Positions 1-13,379 of a DNA stretch of 64,000 nucleotides are shown one piece after another. Made by a program: the position numbers and the translations under genes. Every line of letters starts with the position of its first letter. The stretch's first letter is position 1. Origin of the DNA: Limnanthes douglasii subsp. nivea (Eukaryota; Streptophyta; Magnoliopsida; Brassicales; Limnanthaceae); assembly GCA_036936605.1 (NCBI GenBank), contig JAUPFV010000001.1:169904643-169968642 (forward strand), in the 5' to 3' direction. The notes below the pieces were generated by a model, which worked only from the letters and a program-made list of their open reading frames with translations, ran no database searches and was not told the DNA's origin.

Positions 1-2885
1 ATATAAACATGAAAGGTACGAAAGGGAATCGAAACGGAAATGCTGCAAATCTACCAAAAATGTGAACGATTATGATGATAATGAAAATAATGGTACATAA
101 TATGTATTGTATGTGAGTTTAGATTGTGGTAAAACTATTAGGCACTCGATACTTGCGCTACATCTCATATGTGTCAGTTCAAGCAACGGTTTCATATTTA
201 TAAGCCAATGCAAGAAAGGTTTTATTTGGGGAATAATTGTTTGGTTGTTTTGGAAGGATTGATAACGTCTAAATCAGAATGTTTGATGGTATTGTCAATA
301 TGGTGACGTGGTGGCATGTTTTGAGGTTGAAAATAACCTGATATATTTTGAGACATTAGATTCCCGATGATACAAGCATCATGTAAATGATGTGTAATCA
401 AGATTTCAAAGGGCTTGAGGGTCGGTATGAAAGGAAGTTTGTAAAAGGGGGCCTACATTCTCTAGAGAAGTGTTTTTATGAGCTGTGTTGCAGTAGCATC
501 ATCTGAGAGTAACATCCAAAGTAGACAATATCATAATACATTATGTCATTGGCGTCTCGGTCACATAAATGAATGAAGATTAGTTATTTGAGGAAAAGAT
601 ATTTTTTTAAGGGATAGTGGATTATATTTATGAAAGAGTTGAGCCAAGTACTACATGAGTTTAATCGATGATTACTCAGGGCTGGTGTGAGTTTATTTTT
701 TTTTTAAAGAAAGATGAGGAATATTCAACATTTTTAAATAGAAGACGCTGATTGAGAAGAAGACATGAAGAAATATCAAGCATTTTAGGACTAATAATGT
801 GTTAGAATTTTGTATTCGTGAGTTGAACAAGTTTTACGAGGCTCAATGAATAGTATGTCATCGCACTTGTTCAAGAATATCACAACATAATGTGGTCGCA
901 TAAATAATAAACATAATGCTTTGTGACAAGGCACGAAGCATGCTCGTATATTTTGGCATGAGAAATGATTTTTAGAGTGAAGTTATATATATATATACAG
1001 TGTGTTACTTTGTCAATCATTATCCATCAATGACTATTGATTGTAAGAATACTTCTAAGATTTGAACATGCGTGTTGGGCGGTTAAGAATATTTGATGGT
1101 CTTCGAATATCTTGTGTGTGCTCATGTGAGAGATGGTCAACTTGAGCTGATGGAAAAGGGGTGCATATTTCTAGGATATTCTATAAGAGTGAATTATATA
1201 TGTTATGATACATCTCTTCTAAGTCACCAATTTTTATAATGAGTAGGGACGTGAATTTTAATGAAGCTATTTCACTAGACAGTTAGAAGAATGTAGGGGA
1301 AATGGTCGAATCATGATCGGTTGTTAGTAAATAAGTAGAAATTAAACTACAATTGGTTTTTCGTAGGTCCAATAATTCGAATGGTTATAAGATGGATCAG
1401 GGATCATAAGGTGAAGAGCCAACATTGGATGATATTAACGTTGCTTTTGCTAGACCGGAATAACAACCTTATAACATAGAATTAGACATATAAATAAATC
1501 AAATTAAACCACCAAAGAGGTATACAAAGCTAGTTGCATATGCTCTGTCATTTGTGGAATAAGTTTAGATACGAAATCCTAGGAAGCTGTATCAATTTCA
1601 GAAGCAGATTGGTAGATATGTGTTATGGGGTAATATACAAAATATGTTCATAAGAGTTAGACATGGAAGCTTGTTCACTTTCTTAAAGGACATAAGGTAG
1701 TAGGCTGTAACTGGGTATTCAATAAAAAAGAAGGTAACTAAGGGTTTGAGGCACCTCAAATCATGACAAGACTTGTCGTTAAGGGTTCTACTCAAAAAGA
1801 AGGAATCGACTTTAGGAAGGATTTTTTCTAGTGGTGAAACACAACTCGATTCGAGTTTTGTTAGTCATAATAGTTTTTCAAGACATAGATATTAAGTAAT
1901 TGGATATGTATACTTCATTTCTACATGTTGCATTAGAGGATATTATCTATATGAGACAACTAAAGGTATTTATTGAACCTAAAAGTGAGGGCAAGGTTTG
2001 GTCATTGAAGAACTCATTGTATCGTTTGGAACAATCACCAAGGCTATGGTACAAATAACTTGTTATGTTCATAGTGTTAATAGGGTTGACAAAGAGTTCA
2101 TATTCCATTTGTGAAGTATGTTATACATTGTGAAGATAAAGAAACAACTTATAGTCAAGTGTGAGATGAAGGGCCCGCGTAAAGAAAATAATATTATTGG
2201 GATACAGATTACTAGGAACGTATATGATCTTTACACTTTAGTCTGTGAAGCTACATTGAGAAAGTGTCACAACGATTCAACATGTTTGACACCAAGGCAG
2301 TCAAGTGCACATATGATGCATTGGGAAGTAATACTTGCAGACAATGAAATCGATACTTCAGTATCTCTAAACAATTGCGAATGTTGACTTGTTTTAAAAT
2401 AGACCAAAATTGATTAATGGTTAAACAATCTGGCAAAATCAGTGGTTGGTTTTGTTGATTCTCATTTTACACGTGATATGGATAAAAATAGATATTTTTC
2501 AGGATATGTGTTTATTCTACCTGGAAGTACAATCAATTAAAAACAACTGCAAGCTACTTTAGTTTTGTCTACATTGGAGGCAAAATACATGGTTTTAAAG
2601 GAAGCAATGAATAATGCAATATGGTTGAACGGTTTGATGGAAGATTTGAGCTTGGATATGACTACTACAAAACTATTTTGTAACACTCAAAGGCAAATAC
2701 ACCTTCTAGAGAACTAAATATACCACGAGCTTTCACGTATCATTCTATTCGTGATATTATATAAAAGATAATTGTTGATGTAAAGAAAAGTATCTACAAA
2801 CGACAATCCAACACATATAATGACCAACACAATATCACTTCAGAAATTTAGAGAGCACCTAAACTGGAATGGTGTTTAGAGCATC
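1..2885 (+). pseudogene. Ty1/copia polyprotein remnant (protease to RNase H)
   Basis: This is a decayed copia-type retrotransposon polyprotein read on the plus strand through many frameshifts and stops. In order I see a protease-like stretch near 140-200 with a TSHMC-type active-site flank, a GAG-pre-integrase core near 540-570 (HWRLGHIN), an integrase piece near 660-700 (LIDDYSGL), a SRDV motif near 1245, reverse transcriptase blocks near 1725-1810 and 1880-2060 (QLDMYTSFLHVALED, then a WSLKNSLYRLEQSPRLWYK-like block), a longer open stretch at 2118-2387 containing a diverged GIQITRN block, and an RNase H domain at 2440-2690 (GYVFILPGS, LSTLEAKYM). The C-terminal tail near 2780-2870 matches the end of copia pol. 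The lineage looks Tork/TNT1-like. The 5' part lies outside the window. It cannot make protein. Confidence 0.9.
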
Positions 2886-3959
2886 AAGTGAACGCCTCAG
2901 GGATATTTAGTGAGTTAGATGGACCATACTAAACCGTAATTAAAGCGAATCATGACCATGATTGTTTTTTTAACATTTTCAAATTAATTGTTTTTACTGT
3001 TTTTTTTATATTTTTTTTATCACTTTTCAGTAAATTAGTTCTTTTGTAACTCTAACTCTAGTATTATAATAAATTTAGGATTTATAAAATTTAGCCCCAT
3101 ATTAGTCTATAACAATTAGTTTATTTTATTTTGATTCTAAATATAATTTTATCATTAATAATTTGTTTTTTTGTTTTTATTATTTTAAAATAGTTTACTT
3201 CATATCATATACGAAAAAAACTCAAATTAACAAATTAAGTTTCATGTGTATCCCAACTGGACAATTATAAACAATTATGATATATGCAACGACAAGATTT
3301 TAATTTAATATCAACACATATTAAGTTATCTTTTTAGAAATTTCTTATTATAAATAGAAAATAATATGTTTATTTTAAAATATATAAATATTGGAAATAT
3401 TTTAAGATAAAAAAAATCCATTACAAAAAATACTAAAATTAGCCACATTATTTATCGGTTATGTATCATAATATAAAAAACTAAATATGTTATAAAAAAC
3501 CAAATATAATTTATTCTTACTATTTTGACAAGATAAAATAGTTATGCATAACGTTTCATTATAATATGTTTACCTCCTGAAACATACTTACCATTTTAAT
3601 ATATTTATTTATATTATACGGTAGATTCATCAAAGTTAAAGAACAAAACTATCCTAGATTAAAATTAGGTACTGTGTTAAACTAAAATAATAATTTACAA
3701 TTGATATGAATATTTAATATATTATTAAAAATAAATTAAAAATATATTAAATAAACAAATAAATAAAAATGTTTATAATTACATAAAGCATATCCTGAGC
3801 AATAAAATTAGATATAAAAAAAGAATTCGATGAAAATTGACCAAAATGTAGCCAAACAAGTACAATAAAACAAATTGAAAGAGCTAGGAACAAAAAGATG
3901 AAATAGGCAAAACATTAACGTCGTAATCGAGCAAATACAAATAATAGTAGAGGTACATG
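2886..3959. other. AT-rich noncoding stretch
   Basis: No coding frame is recognisable. It holds the first copy of a diverged dispersed repeat (2930-3480) and otherwise A/T runs. The first part could be the 3' LTR of the copia remnant just upstream, but I could not place LTR ends. Confidence 0.5.
2930..3480 (+). repeat. Diverged direct repeat, copy 1
   Basis: This block resembles 6025-6480 in the same orientation. Matching landmarks are a TCATGAC..GATTG segment followed by TTAACATTTT near the start, and an AAGTTTC.TGTGTA..CCAA.TGGA..A.TATAAAC segment at 3238-3295 versus 6309-6366. The pair brackets the gypsy remnant, so they could be its LTRs, but one copy also directly follows a copia C-terminus. 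Ends are not resolved. Confidence 0.5.
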
Positions 3960-5745
3960 TCTCTTGCCAACAATAACAAAAAGAGAATTAACTTGAAAAT
4001 TTAAAGGAAATGGATTTGCTAGACAACCTTGGTACCGAAGATTAGAGATCATAAAGAATGCAATAACATATGATAGAGGTTAGTTTTCGAGATGAGGTAA
4101 ATATTCTAGCAGAATAACTAGAAGCCAAAGTTTTATACTATGTAATTAAATATTTATTGCCAGCAGAATCCAGATATTTGTAATTACAAAAATTAGTTCT
4201 AGTATTGGTAGTAGCGGCTAGGAAATTTAGACTGCATTTTCAAGGACACAACATCTCGAGAAGATTAATAAAAGTCCAAGCTTTACGAGACTTCCTCATA
4301 TAATTTCCATTTTGAAAGACCAATCATCATAAATGGTGATTCGCAAAATACATGGAGTGTTAAAACCGATAGGGAAATTAATAATCAAGATCGTGGGTAG
4401 AAATATAACTTATCTCCCCAAACGATGATATTTTGAACCACTTTATACGGTTTAGATTCTCAACATGAAATAATGGAGAAAGAATATAAGGCTGTCATTA
4501 CAAGACTTTGTCTGGAAACAATCTTTAGAAAAAGAAAGATAATACCTCAAACTGACTGCCTAATAGTAGTTAGCCAAAGTACAGGTCATAACGATATAAA
4601 AAATGAAACTATTATCCAATAGTTAAAAGAGGGATAAAAAACACCACAGGTCCTCCATGTTTGTCACTTGTAACACATCAGTCTCTATTCTTCGTCTCTG
4701 TAATAAACGGGTCCCTTACGTTTTAAAAATATAACAAACAGATCTTTTTTGTAGTAAATAGGTCCTTCATATCTGTAATAAACAGGTCCCTCACGTTTTC
4801 AATTTGTAATAAATAGGTCCCTCAAATTTTCAGAAAATGATCTGTTTGTTGCGTTTTTAAAACATAGGGGACCGGTTTATTACAAAGACAAAGAATTGAG
4901 ACTGATGTGTTACAAGTGACAAAAATGGAAGACCTGTGGTGTTTGTAATCCGTTAAAAGAGATACAACTCATTGCTTCTAAATTCTAGCATGTTAAATTT
5001 AAACAAGTGTTGATGGCACAAATTGCAGTCGTGTATATCCATCTTGAACATCAAACGTACTAGTACAATCATTATTACTATGTTTAAGAATGAACATAGC
5101 ATTCTTCGTAATGGAAGAGTTGAATGAGGAAGAAGAAGATGCTCATTGCCGATATAAAGATCTAACCAAACTAATACTTATACAAGGCTATTATTGGCAA
5201 ACAACAATGAAAAACGCAAAAACAAAATGAAAGCATATGATACATGACAAGGTTTCTAAATTCGATCCAAGTTCGAAAAATGTTATTGGCAACACTAACA
5301 GATTACTTCTCGAAAACTGTGGAAGCAAACACAATGCAACACATAACGACATGACATGGATTTTATTTTAATAACCAGTATATGTTGCAGGTACGATACT
5401 CTAAAAGTTAATACTACCGATAATTAAACACAATTACAAAATGATTTTGTCACACAATATTGCACATAAAATATAATTTCGGAAATATTATATTATCATT
5501 TTCATCCTCAAACAAACGGACAAGTCAAAGTCAATATTACAACGTTGATCATGTGCATCAAAAAGAGTTTCGATGAAGCAACATGAAATTGGCTGGTGAA
5601 TTTAACACGCCCTGTGGTCATACCAAACACAGACAAAAACTTTTATAAAAAGAACACCATTTTCTATGGCATATGGTATGAACGCAATAATACCAATAAA
5701 GATATCTAAACCATTATACAGATAACAACATTGCATTTATGTAAT
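3960..5745 (+). pseudogene. Ty3/gypsy pol remnant (RNase H and integrase)
   Basis: Decayed gypsy polyprotein on the plus strand. At about 4100-4310 there is an RNase H part with an ESRYL..LVLVVAARKFR-type block. A second RNase H-like block near 4440-4640 corresponds to the NNEAEYEAL region. Near 5160-5230 an integrase zinc-finger flank reads IQGYYWQTTMK, and at 5500-5690 the integrase core end reads FHPQTNGQVKV, followed by a diverged YGMEAVIPIE-like segment. The order and motifs fit the plant gypsy group whose integrase has the HPQTNGQ and YGMEAV signatures (Athila/Tat side). Many stops and shifts are present. The reading is split by a 320-bp MITE at 4632-4951, between the RNase H and integrase parts. 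Confidence 0.82.
4622..4961. mobile_element. Mutator-type MITE with 10-bp target duplication
   Basis: The element proper is 4632-4951 (320 bp). Both ends carry the same inverted sequence of more than 50 bp with few mismatches: it starts GGAT, runs through AACACCACAGGTC, then CACTTGTAACACATCAGTCTC. It is flanked by a perfect 10-bp direct repeat GTTAAAAGAG at 4622-4631 and 4952-4961. Long inverted termini plus a 9-10 bp duplication are characteristic of Mutator-like elements. No transposase is encoded, so it is non-autonomous. Its terminal sequence is clearly related to the element at 60599-61008. It lies inside the gypsy remnant and is therefore younger than it. Confidence 0.88.
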
Positions 5746-6559
5746 TATGGATAATATTTGTGATAGATATTCATATTACATTTTGGAATATTTTGATATC
5801 ATATAATATTTTGTATAATATTTTTTTAATAAATACTTTTTAAAAAAGGCTGCAAGTGGACTGGGTTTATGTGTTTAAACTGACTACGATCAAAACTTCA
5901 ACAAAAAAAGGGCGACCCATTATAAAATTTTACTCTAGTATTCATCAACACATAATATAACAACGTATATGTATTGTTACAGGTTAAACCTACAACTAAA
6001 ACATCTGAACCTTAGAGAATAATTCCTCAAATTAGAATGAGTCATGACGAAGATTGATTTTAACATTTTGAAATCCAAAATTTAATTTTTGTTTGTATTA
6101 TCACTTTGATGTATAGGTTTAGAATCATTAATAATTGCAAATCTAATATTATAATATAAATAGTATTTATATAATTTAGTACATTTATAATCTATATTAT
6201 TGTTTTTAAATTTAAAAAATATATTTGTATCATTGCTATTCTTATATTTTAGTATACTATTTAATTTTTTTTAACATAATATCACATTGAAGCACTAAAT
6301 TATAAAGTAAGTTTCTTGTGTAGTCCAATTGGATAACTATAAACGATTATAATATATACAATGATCACCTATTTTTAATAGTAATAGTTGCAGGTATTAT
6401 GATATTTTTTAAAATTTTGTTATTAAAATTAGTAAAATAATTTTTTATTTTAATATGTATAGTGAATATTAGGAACTATTAAAAATAAAATTTATCTTTT
6501 TTATTTAATAAAAAACTCATAAAAAAAACTAGAATTATCTATCTTATATCTTAGTCTTA
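5746..6559. other. AT-rich noncoding stretch with repeat copy 2
   Basis: No gene is seen. It contains the second copy of the diverged direct repeat (6025-6480). Confidence 0.5.
6025..6480 (+). repeat. Diverged direct repeat, copy 2
   Basis: Partner of 2930-3480; see that entry for shared landmarks. It follows the end of the gypsy integrase remnant by about 280 bp, where a 3' LTR would be expected. Confidence 0.5.
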
Positions 6560-7110
6560 TTTTTTTCTTTTGTCTTTCTATTTTAGAAAGTCTCTATCGT
6601 TCAAACCATTAAAAAAGTCTGAAAGTACCATCGACTTTGTTTATTTAAGACGAACAAAACTAGATTCATTGATGATATTTTTTGAAATTATTTTTCGTAA
6701 GTAACACGCGAGACCAGGCATAACAACCATGTCTGACTAGGCTTAAAATAATGCGAGACCATGCATAAATAAATATGCGAAACCAAACATAACCAAACAT
6801 ACGATATCAAGCATTAACTAAACAAGTGAGAGCAGACATAACCAAAAATGTGAGACAAGGCATAAATAAACATAAGAGACCATAATAAACATGTATGGTC
6901 TCACATGTAATTTATGTTTGTTCTCGCATGTTTGGTTATGTCTAGTCTCACGTGTTACTGGTGAAAACAAAAATATAAAAGTAAAAAAATATCATCATTG
7001 GATCTATTTTTGTTTGTCTTAAAAAACAAAATTGATGATACTGTAGGATTGTTTTGATGGGCTGAAAGATACTGACCTTTCAAAAAATAAAATAAAAAGA
7101 ATGAGAAATG
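6560..7110. mobile_element. Foldback element, family A copy 1
   Basis: An imperfect inverted repeat. The left arm (about 6585-6720) has ATCGTTCAAACC, then GAAAGTACCATC, then AAGACGAACAAAACTAGAT and GATGATATTTTTT. The right arm (about 6950-7110) carries the same landmarks in reverse complement. The centre consists of short degenerate repeats built on GAGACCAGGCATAAC-like words, some inverted against each other. A second copy with the same arms is at 54870-56120, and a left-arm-only match is near 53400-53520. No protein is encoded. The superfamily is uncertain because I could not fix the outer ends or a target duplication. Confidence 0.65.
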
Positions 7111-7489
7111 TTTATGTGGTCGTTAATGAAGCATAGATAATTAAGATATTATTAGAGAATTTGGTATTAAATGTGAGTTGTTTACTTAAAATTGGTATTA
7201 GCTAATCATTAATAAAAGTTAATATATCACATTATAAAAAAAAATCTAAAAATCTTATAGAAGTTGAAATAGTATCTCAAGTATTTGTATTCTTAATATT
7301 ACATGTTGTATAATTAAAGACTAGTTGTACGAGATAAAATAATTATATAAGACTGTTGAATACAATTTGCTGACTACCACCCTAAAATTATACGGTGGAT
7401 TCTCTAACTATTTCGGCAGTTACCTCTTTAAAGCCCACAATCTTCCGATCTAACTGAAGGATACTTAAGGAGATCTCTATTTGTTCTTA
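7111..7489. other. No recognisable feature
   Basis: AT-rich sequence between the foldback element and the gypsy gag-protease remnant. I see no coding signal; part may belong to the gypsy remnant's 3' side. Confidence 0.4.
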
Positions 7490-9694
7490 ACTTGTCATGA
7501 ACAAAATTTTGGTTGAGCTACATGTGTCAATAAATAACCTTCACATCTTATCCCTTATGATAAGCGCCAGAAGTACCACCAGATCCTCGTGCGGTCCTGC
7601 AACCTCCCTCATATCATCTTTGTTGAAGCATAAAACCAAAGATAGGATCTGTATAGATGCGGCGAATGCCATACCTTTAACTGTGTTGCCAAACTGACAA
7701 TGTGTAATTTACAAGAAAAACATGTTATTCTTGAAATAATATCCCCATCAAAAGTGGTTAGTGACCTAAAAAAATTTACACATCTCACTAACCTTTCTTT
7801 TAGCTTTGGGCTCTTCTACCATTATTACAACTCTTCGATGAGTCTTGTGATCCAAATATTTCGAATGGACATCGAGTGAATCGACATAAGCTAAAATCAT
7901 CAGGGTATTGTTTTGCTTTGGGGCCATAACAACCTCTTTCCTCGTCGGATTCTTTTGATAATACTTCTTAATAAACGTGGTCAAATTTCCATTTTCAATT
8001 AGAACTTAGATTTATTCTTTTAGGGCTATAAAGTGTATTGTATCATGCCCAATGTCTTCGTGATACTTACGGTATCTGGTTCTCCTAACTTTCCTTGAGG
8101 TTTTGATTGGAGAAGGTTTGTAAAACTATTATTGATTTTGAGGTTTGTCAAAAGTGCTAGCCACACACTAAGTCAACTCAGAAAAATGGAAAGGTCGAAG
8201 CTATTTGTTAGATATTTGTATAGCTGTTTGTTGGGTATTCCAACCTGTTGAGTCCTCAATGTTAGTGAAAATCGGTTCGAAACCCTAAATCGTAAACTAG
8301 TTGTTAGATGATAAGTCAGAATAGGTTGTGGTTGAGGGAAATTTGTAGGTGCTTGTTGGTAGATGACTACTGAAGACTGCTTTTTCTACTCTTGCTGAGC
8401 CATAGAAGCCAAATCTGATGTTTGCGTTCTTCCATTAAAATTCAATTCTCGACTTGAACCAATAATTCTTAAAACATAATAACTTGTTTCTTTTCATCAT
8501 TATCCTTTAAAATACCATGATGAAGTCCCATTCTGAATGTTTCTAATGTCACATTATCTTCACAATATTGCAACTCACTTTTCGTCTTAAGGAATCGCAT
8601 GTCATACTCCATAGGGCTCTCTCCAAATGTTTGCCTACAATAAATAAACATGTTATCATTTAGACGTAACTTTTTACTTCCCACAAACTATAGTAAAAAC
8701 ATGTTCTAGAACATATCAAAATTCTTGTTGCAACCTTGCATCAAACGGTCATACCATTTCAAAGCACCATTCTTAAATGTTTGAGAGAATTCCCTACACA
8801 GGAGCATGTCATCATCATTGAAGTTTATCATAAAGTTGTTGAACTGTTCTATGTGGCTGTCTTGGTCCTGTGTAACATCAAACTTCTCCAATCTATAAAT
8901 ATTGAAACACCTTTGACATATCTCCAGACATGATCTTAACAGACAAAAGAAATGAATTTTAATTATGCTTGGTTTAATACAGAATGCCCCGGAGGTCTTC
9001 GTATATAATTGTGTTTAAACCCTTATAAAAAGGTTCACGAATTGATTACTTACACGCGATTTAAAATATTTACTTCCAGATGACAACTGAACATGGTGTA
9101 TTTGTTGTTCTCCTTTTCAAATTATTATCACCCTCTCTCCTTCATCGAACCCAAATGTCTTTTTGTGATAATTAATTCTTCTTCTTTTGAATTCATGGCT
9201 CATTGAGAGGCTTGATGACTGTGTGTGCGTCTTGCTGAAACATTTTTAGATGTGTTCATCTTGTTTTGATAATATTCATCCGGGGTAGAAGATGCATCCT
9301 AGTTGTAGACAAATTAATCGCTAGGCTCCGTTGAACGATACCGACGTATGGGTTTTATTTGTCTTTTCGAAGAGTAACGACCTCGGCGTCTATTTCTATC
9401 GTTCTTATTGTTAGACCGAGGGTTATCACCGAATTTATTTTCCTCTGACGATCGCTCCTTTTGGACATCCAACCTGAGCTTCTTAGCCACCAGTGTTACA
9501 TATTTCTCAGAGTTCAACTTAGCAATGTATTCTAATAATTCTTTTCTTAGTGCCACCAAGGCAGACTGTTCAAACTGCTTCTCGACAAACTAATCGTTGT
9601 AATGTTGTTCTTTGAAACGGTGATATTCAGACGCAGCTATGATCACCAAACCCTCCACCTTTGCATCAGATTCCTCTTGAAGCTCTATGTTCAT
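7490..9694 (-). pseudogene. Ty3/gypsy gag-protease remnant
   Basis: Read on the minus strand from a possible ATG at 9692-9694. The first 190 or so codons are nearly open and end in a basic, Arg/Lys-rich segment around 9320-9420. The gag core is at 8706-8891 (DSHIEQFNNFM, SQTFKNGALKWYDRL), typical of Retrotrans_gag, and continues at 8469-8684 (YCRQTFGESPMEY). Near 8040-8090 a KYHEDIGHDT segment resembles the Cys/His segment region after gag in this group. The protease lies at 7500-7690, where an IDTCSSTKILF stretch corresponds to the VDTGSSADILF active site, with Gly replaced by Cys. Several stops and shifts break the frame. Reverse transcriptase and integrase are absent, so this is a truncated or non-autonomous element. 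A primer-site-like segment and LTR start lie just upstream at about 9750-9777. Confidence 0.85.
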
Positions 9695-9749
9695 ATCTAC
9701 CAAAAATCTTGAAATTGAAATAATAGTTTTGGAGAAATCACTGCGGATA

Positions 9750-10200
9750 CCGACTCTCTTTCATTATGGTCACCAATGATAGTTCTAAATATATTCGAAG
9801 TAATATAGCACCCAGATTTCCTTGCTACAAATTTTAGAGAGATAAACATGAGAGGTAGAGAAATAAAATTCCAAATGTGCTAATATTATAATAATTATTC
9901 ACCTTCCCAAAAAAGGGAATGTTGCTCTCTATAGTAAAGATGGTGGACCCAAATCCACAAGGTTGACCCATTTAAGGTTATTCCATCCCACTATTCTACT
10001 AATCTCACTCATACACATTAACTATTATATCATGTGTGCTATTTTATCTAATATCTACCTCTACAAGCGTCATTTAAGGTTATTTTACCTCTCAATGTTA
10101 CACATTTGTGTTATTTTATATTACAAGATTTATATTAAATCATTCCATTTAGTATTCAACCAACCCGGACCGGGTTTGGACAAATCACACCTTTATCACA
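9750..10200 (-). repeat. Probable 5' LTR and primer-site region of the gag-protease remnant
   Basis: Minus-strand sequence at 9757-9776 reads TTGGTGACCATAATG, closely parallel to the TTTGGCGACCACAATG segment after the LTR at 23026-23379. An LTR would then begin (plus-strand view) at about 9777 with TGATAG. Its outer end is not resolved; the end given is only a guess. Confidence 0.45.
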
Positions 10201-10920
10201 GATAACCAAACCAAATGTACGCATACAATATATCTTTATCTTCCATTCACTGGGTACATTCTTATGTCATTGATAGTTGTTAATAGTGTATTTTCTTATA
10301 AACTCATTATACCTGTTATCAAAAAAAATTATTTATCCTATATAAATCTAATGTTAGGGTTACACAAAATAGATATTGAAATTTGTAATCGTTTTCTATC
10401 ATAATGAAACGTTTTTCTATAACGGTCCTTGTAGAGATAGACATTATTGTTCAACCATGTGCAATTATATATGTTTCTTTTCATATTTTTACGTTATTTT
10501 GTGTTTAAGCCATTTCTGAAACTATTTTATTTAAATTTTACAACAAAAATATTAGTGGAAACCAACAAATTACTAATAAGCCCTCATAAAAAACAAAAAA
10601 AATTATATGCCAATCACGACAAAGTGTGAGTTTATTAGAATAACTAAACTAAAACATGTTAGGAGTGAACTGAAGCATGTTAGGACGTCCGTCCTAACAC
10701 TGATAAACAACTACAACAAAATAAGTAAGCTCAGTTTGCAAAAGGATATTTAGACAACGTTGTTGACTATAATTAACTAAAAACGACGGATATTTGAGAG
10801 AATAAAATCTAAAAGAGGATTTAGAAAAATAAAATCGGAAAAATAAAAATTTGCAAGATTGATGTAAGAGAAAGTTCATTTACTCAAATCCGCTACTTAT
10901 TCATATCAATTTTTAATCTT

Positions 10921-10977
<57 letters not shown>

Positions 10978-13379
10978 TATTTCATGATTATTATTTATAA
11001 ATTCCACATATGATATTTTTCAATTATAATTTTGTGTATATTTTTAGTCGTATCTTCTAATTATTGTAATATTAATAATAAATATTAAATTTAAAATTAT
11101 ATAATAATCAAATAATTAATAAATGGATGGACCGGATAATACATATTTAGACTGTAAGCTTAAATATGAGAAATAGTCAATCGACTATTGCGTTTTTTAT
11201 ATATTTGGTTCGTCCATCTTAAAATAACGGGTGTCGGTTTATAAGTTTGGTAAAATCTATAAATTTAATACATAATTTGGAAAATTTAAAAATGTCTCAA
11301 GTGATATTTTTTTTGGCATCATAGAGTAGATTTATTGATTTGCTAAATTCAAGGAATAAATTTATAAATTTTCCAAATAATGAACTCCTTATTTACGAAG
11401 TCCAAAAATATTCAAAAATAATTTTGAATCGAAAAACTAAATAAAAAATCGAGATAATCGACTGACAGTTTAGACTATATATACTTTCAATTTATATAAA
11501 ACATTTCGCCACATGGTTGAATATTGTATTAATTTGTCTAAAACAAAATTAAATCAAACTTGTTTAAAAACCCAATAATTTATTTATTTTATTATTATGA
11601 TATTGGACCATAGAAAATTATCTCAATATATAAACATCAGATTTAATCACTCATAGCGAATGAATAGTGTGCAATATCACACATGAACATAGATACCGAT
11701 CGACTACTCCATGGTGATGAGGAGCCTGGGTACACATGCATGTACCAGTACCAATCCTATCATCACTATATGAACGTCTAAATTCTTGCAAACAAAAGTG
11801 CGTGTGGTCGATGTGATCGTTACATGTACCATTATACACGAGAGATTCTGCACGCCATACATATCTTACAGATGCGTGAACTGTACAATAATAACAACTA
11901 TTGTGAAATACTTATACATTATTAGAAAAAACATTAATTATTTATATATTATTAAGTAACTCAAAAAGATTAACTAATACAAACATTGAAACTTTGAAAA
12001 TTTATTTATTATATTTTAAAAAATCACTAAATTTTTTATAATCCTTAAAATGTATAAAAAGAAATTATTTTTTATATTTATTATTATATCAATTTTCTTG
12101 GAATCATAAAAAACTTATTCAGATATTTATTAATCTATAATACTTTGTGTGAATTCATATAATACACTATTTATATGATTCTATTAAAACTATACTTTTT
12201 CCAAACTAAAATGATATAATACGAAGAGAAAAATATTTACATAGATTTTTAAAATATGCAAATCCTATATCAAATTGATCATAACTATCGTTTGAGTATT
12301 ATAACATCAACTAATTTATATGATTTTGAGGATTTTAAAAGGTGTTATTCTATTGTTATGTTTAATTTATAATAGAGAACAAGTAATACTATACAACAGA
12401 ATAACACATTTAAAAAGCAAAATTGAAAATTTGTAATACCTCCATACATAGCCAATAAAGAGTACAAAGCAAACGAGAGTATCAAAATCGATATAATCTC
12501 AGATTTCAACATTTCTTTTTCTATTTTGGGTTTTTTGGTTAACAATAGCTTGAAACTTCTTGATATTTATAATGAATTTAGAATATATTCGTTTTAATTT
12601 ATTTTAATTTATAACGTTTTTTATATATATATTTTTAATATATAATATAACATAATATGTTTTAATTCAAAAAAGGGTTTTACTTTTTATTAGAGTTAGT
12701 AAATTAAGACACAAGATCAAATTATTATCCATCTAAATTTTTTGTTTTCATATATTTCGAACAAAGACTCATTTGACACCACAATCACGATTGGTTTGCC
12801 ATCAATGGAAAATTAGTGTGTCATAAGCAGGAAAGACACTTGAAACGGTACGCCTCCTATATCTCTCAATATAAGATAAAGTAAAAAATATTCAACTATT
12901 AATGCTATAGTTCTTTATTGGCATGAAATCAATACTCTAACTGATTATTCGTTGAATTTTGAAAATAATGTTTAGAGATGCAATATAGACTCCAAAGAAA
13001 AGCTTAATAGTATGAATAAGTACGTAAATATTTTAGAATCTCAACTTATGAAATCATTATTTGCTTCAAATTTTAATTAATAAGCTGATCAAAGATCTTA
13101 TAATTCTGTTCGAAGAAGAAACCCGCTCAAGAGTATATCACCCTTCTGTATATAACATATTCATGTATTAATGATTAGCTCAGTTATTTGGAATACAATG
13201 AGATCAAAGGTAAAGATAAATTTTCATACTTAATTGGTATATATATATAATTTACATATGATTGTAATCCTTGGACATAAAGATAAGTCGAACTCGATTT
13301 CTACTATTGCATGACGTCTTGAGTTTGATAGTTACTTAGCTGGTGAACATGTGAATTCTAACATATCGATTTTATAAGA
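10201..13379. other. AT-rich stretch without recognisable genes
   Basis: Long A/T-rich region holding one (AT)n microsatellite at 10925-10974. A hydrophobic minus-strand reading at 12345-12545 is not supported as a gene. The last few hundred bases may include the decayed 5' end of the LINE that follows, but I see no motif there. Confidence 0.5.
10925..10974. repeat. (AT)n microsatellite
   Basis: About 25 uninterrupted AT dinucleotides. Confidence 0.95.

Noticed and set aside
10925..10974. (AT)n run as an origin or scaffold attachment site
   Set aside because: A simple microsatellite explains it; nothing else supports a function.
12345..12545. Hydrophobic 66-codon minus-strand reading that looks like a signal peptide or small membrane protein
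   Set aside because: No cysteine pattern or second exon follows, and AT-rich DNA readily gives Leu/Ile/Phe-rich frames by chance.
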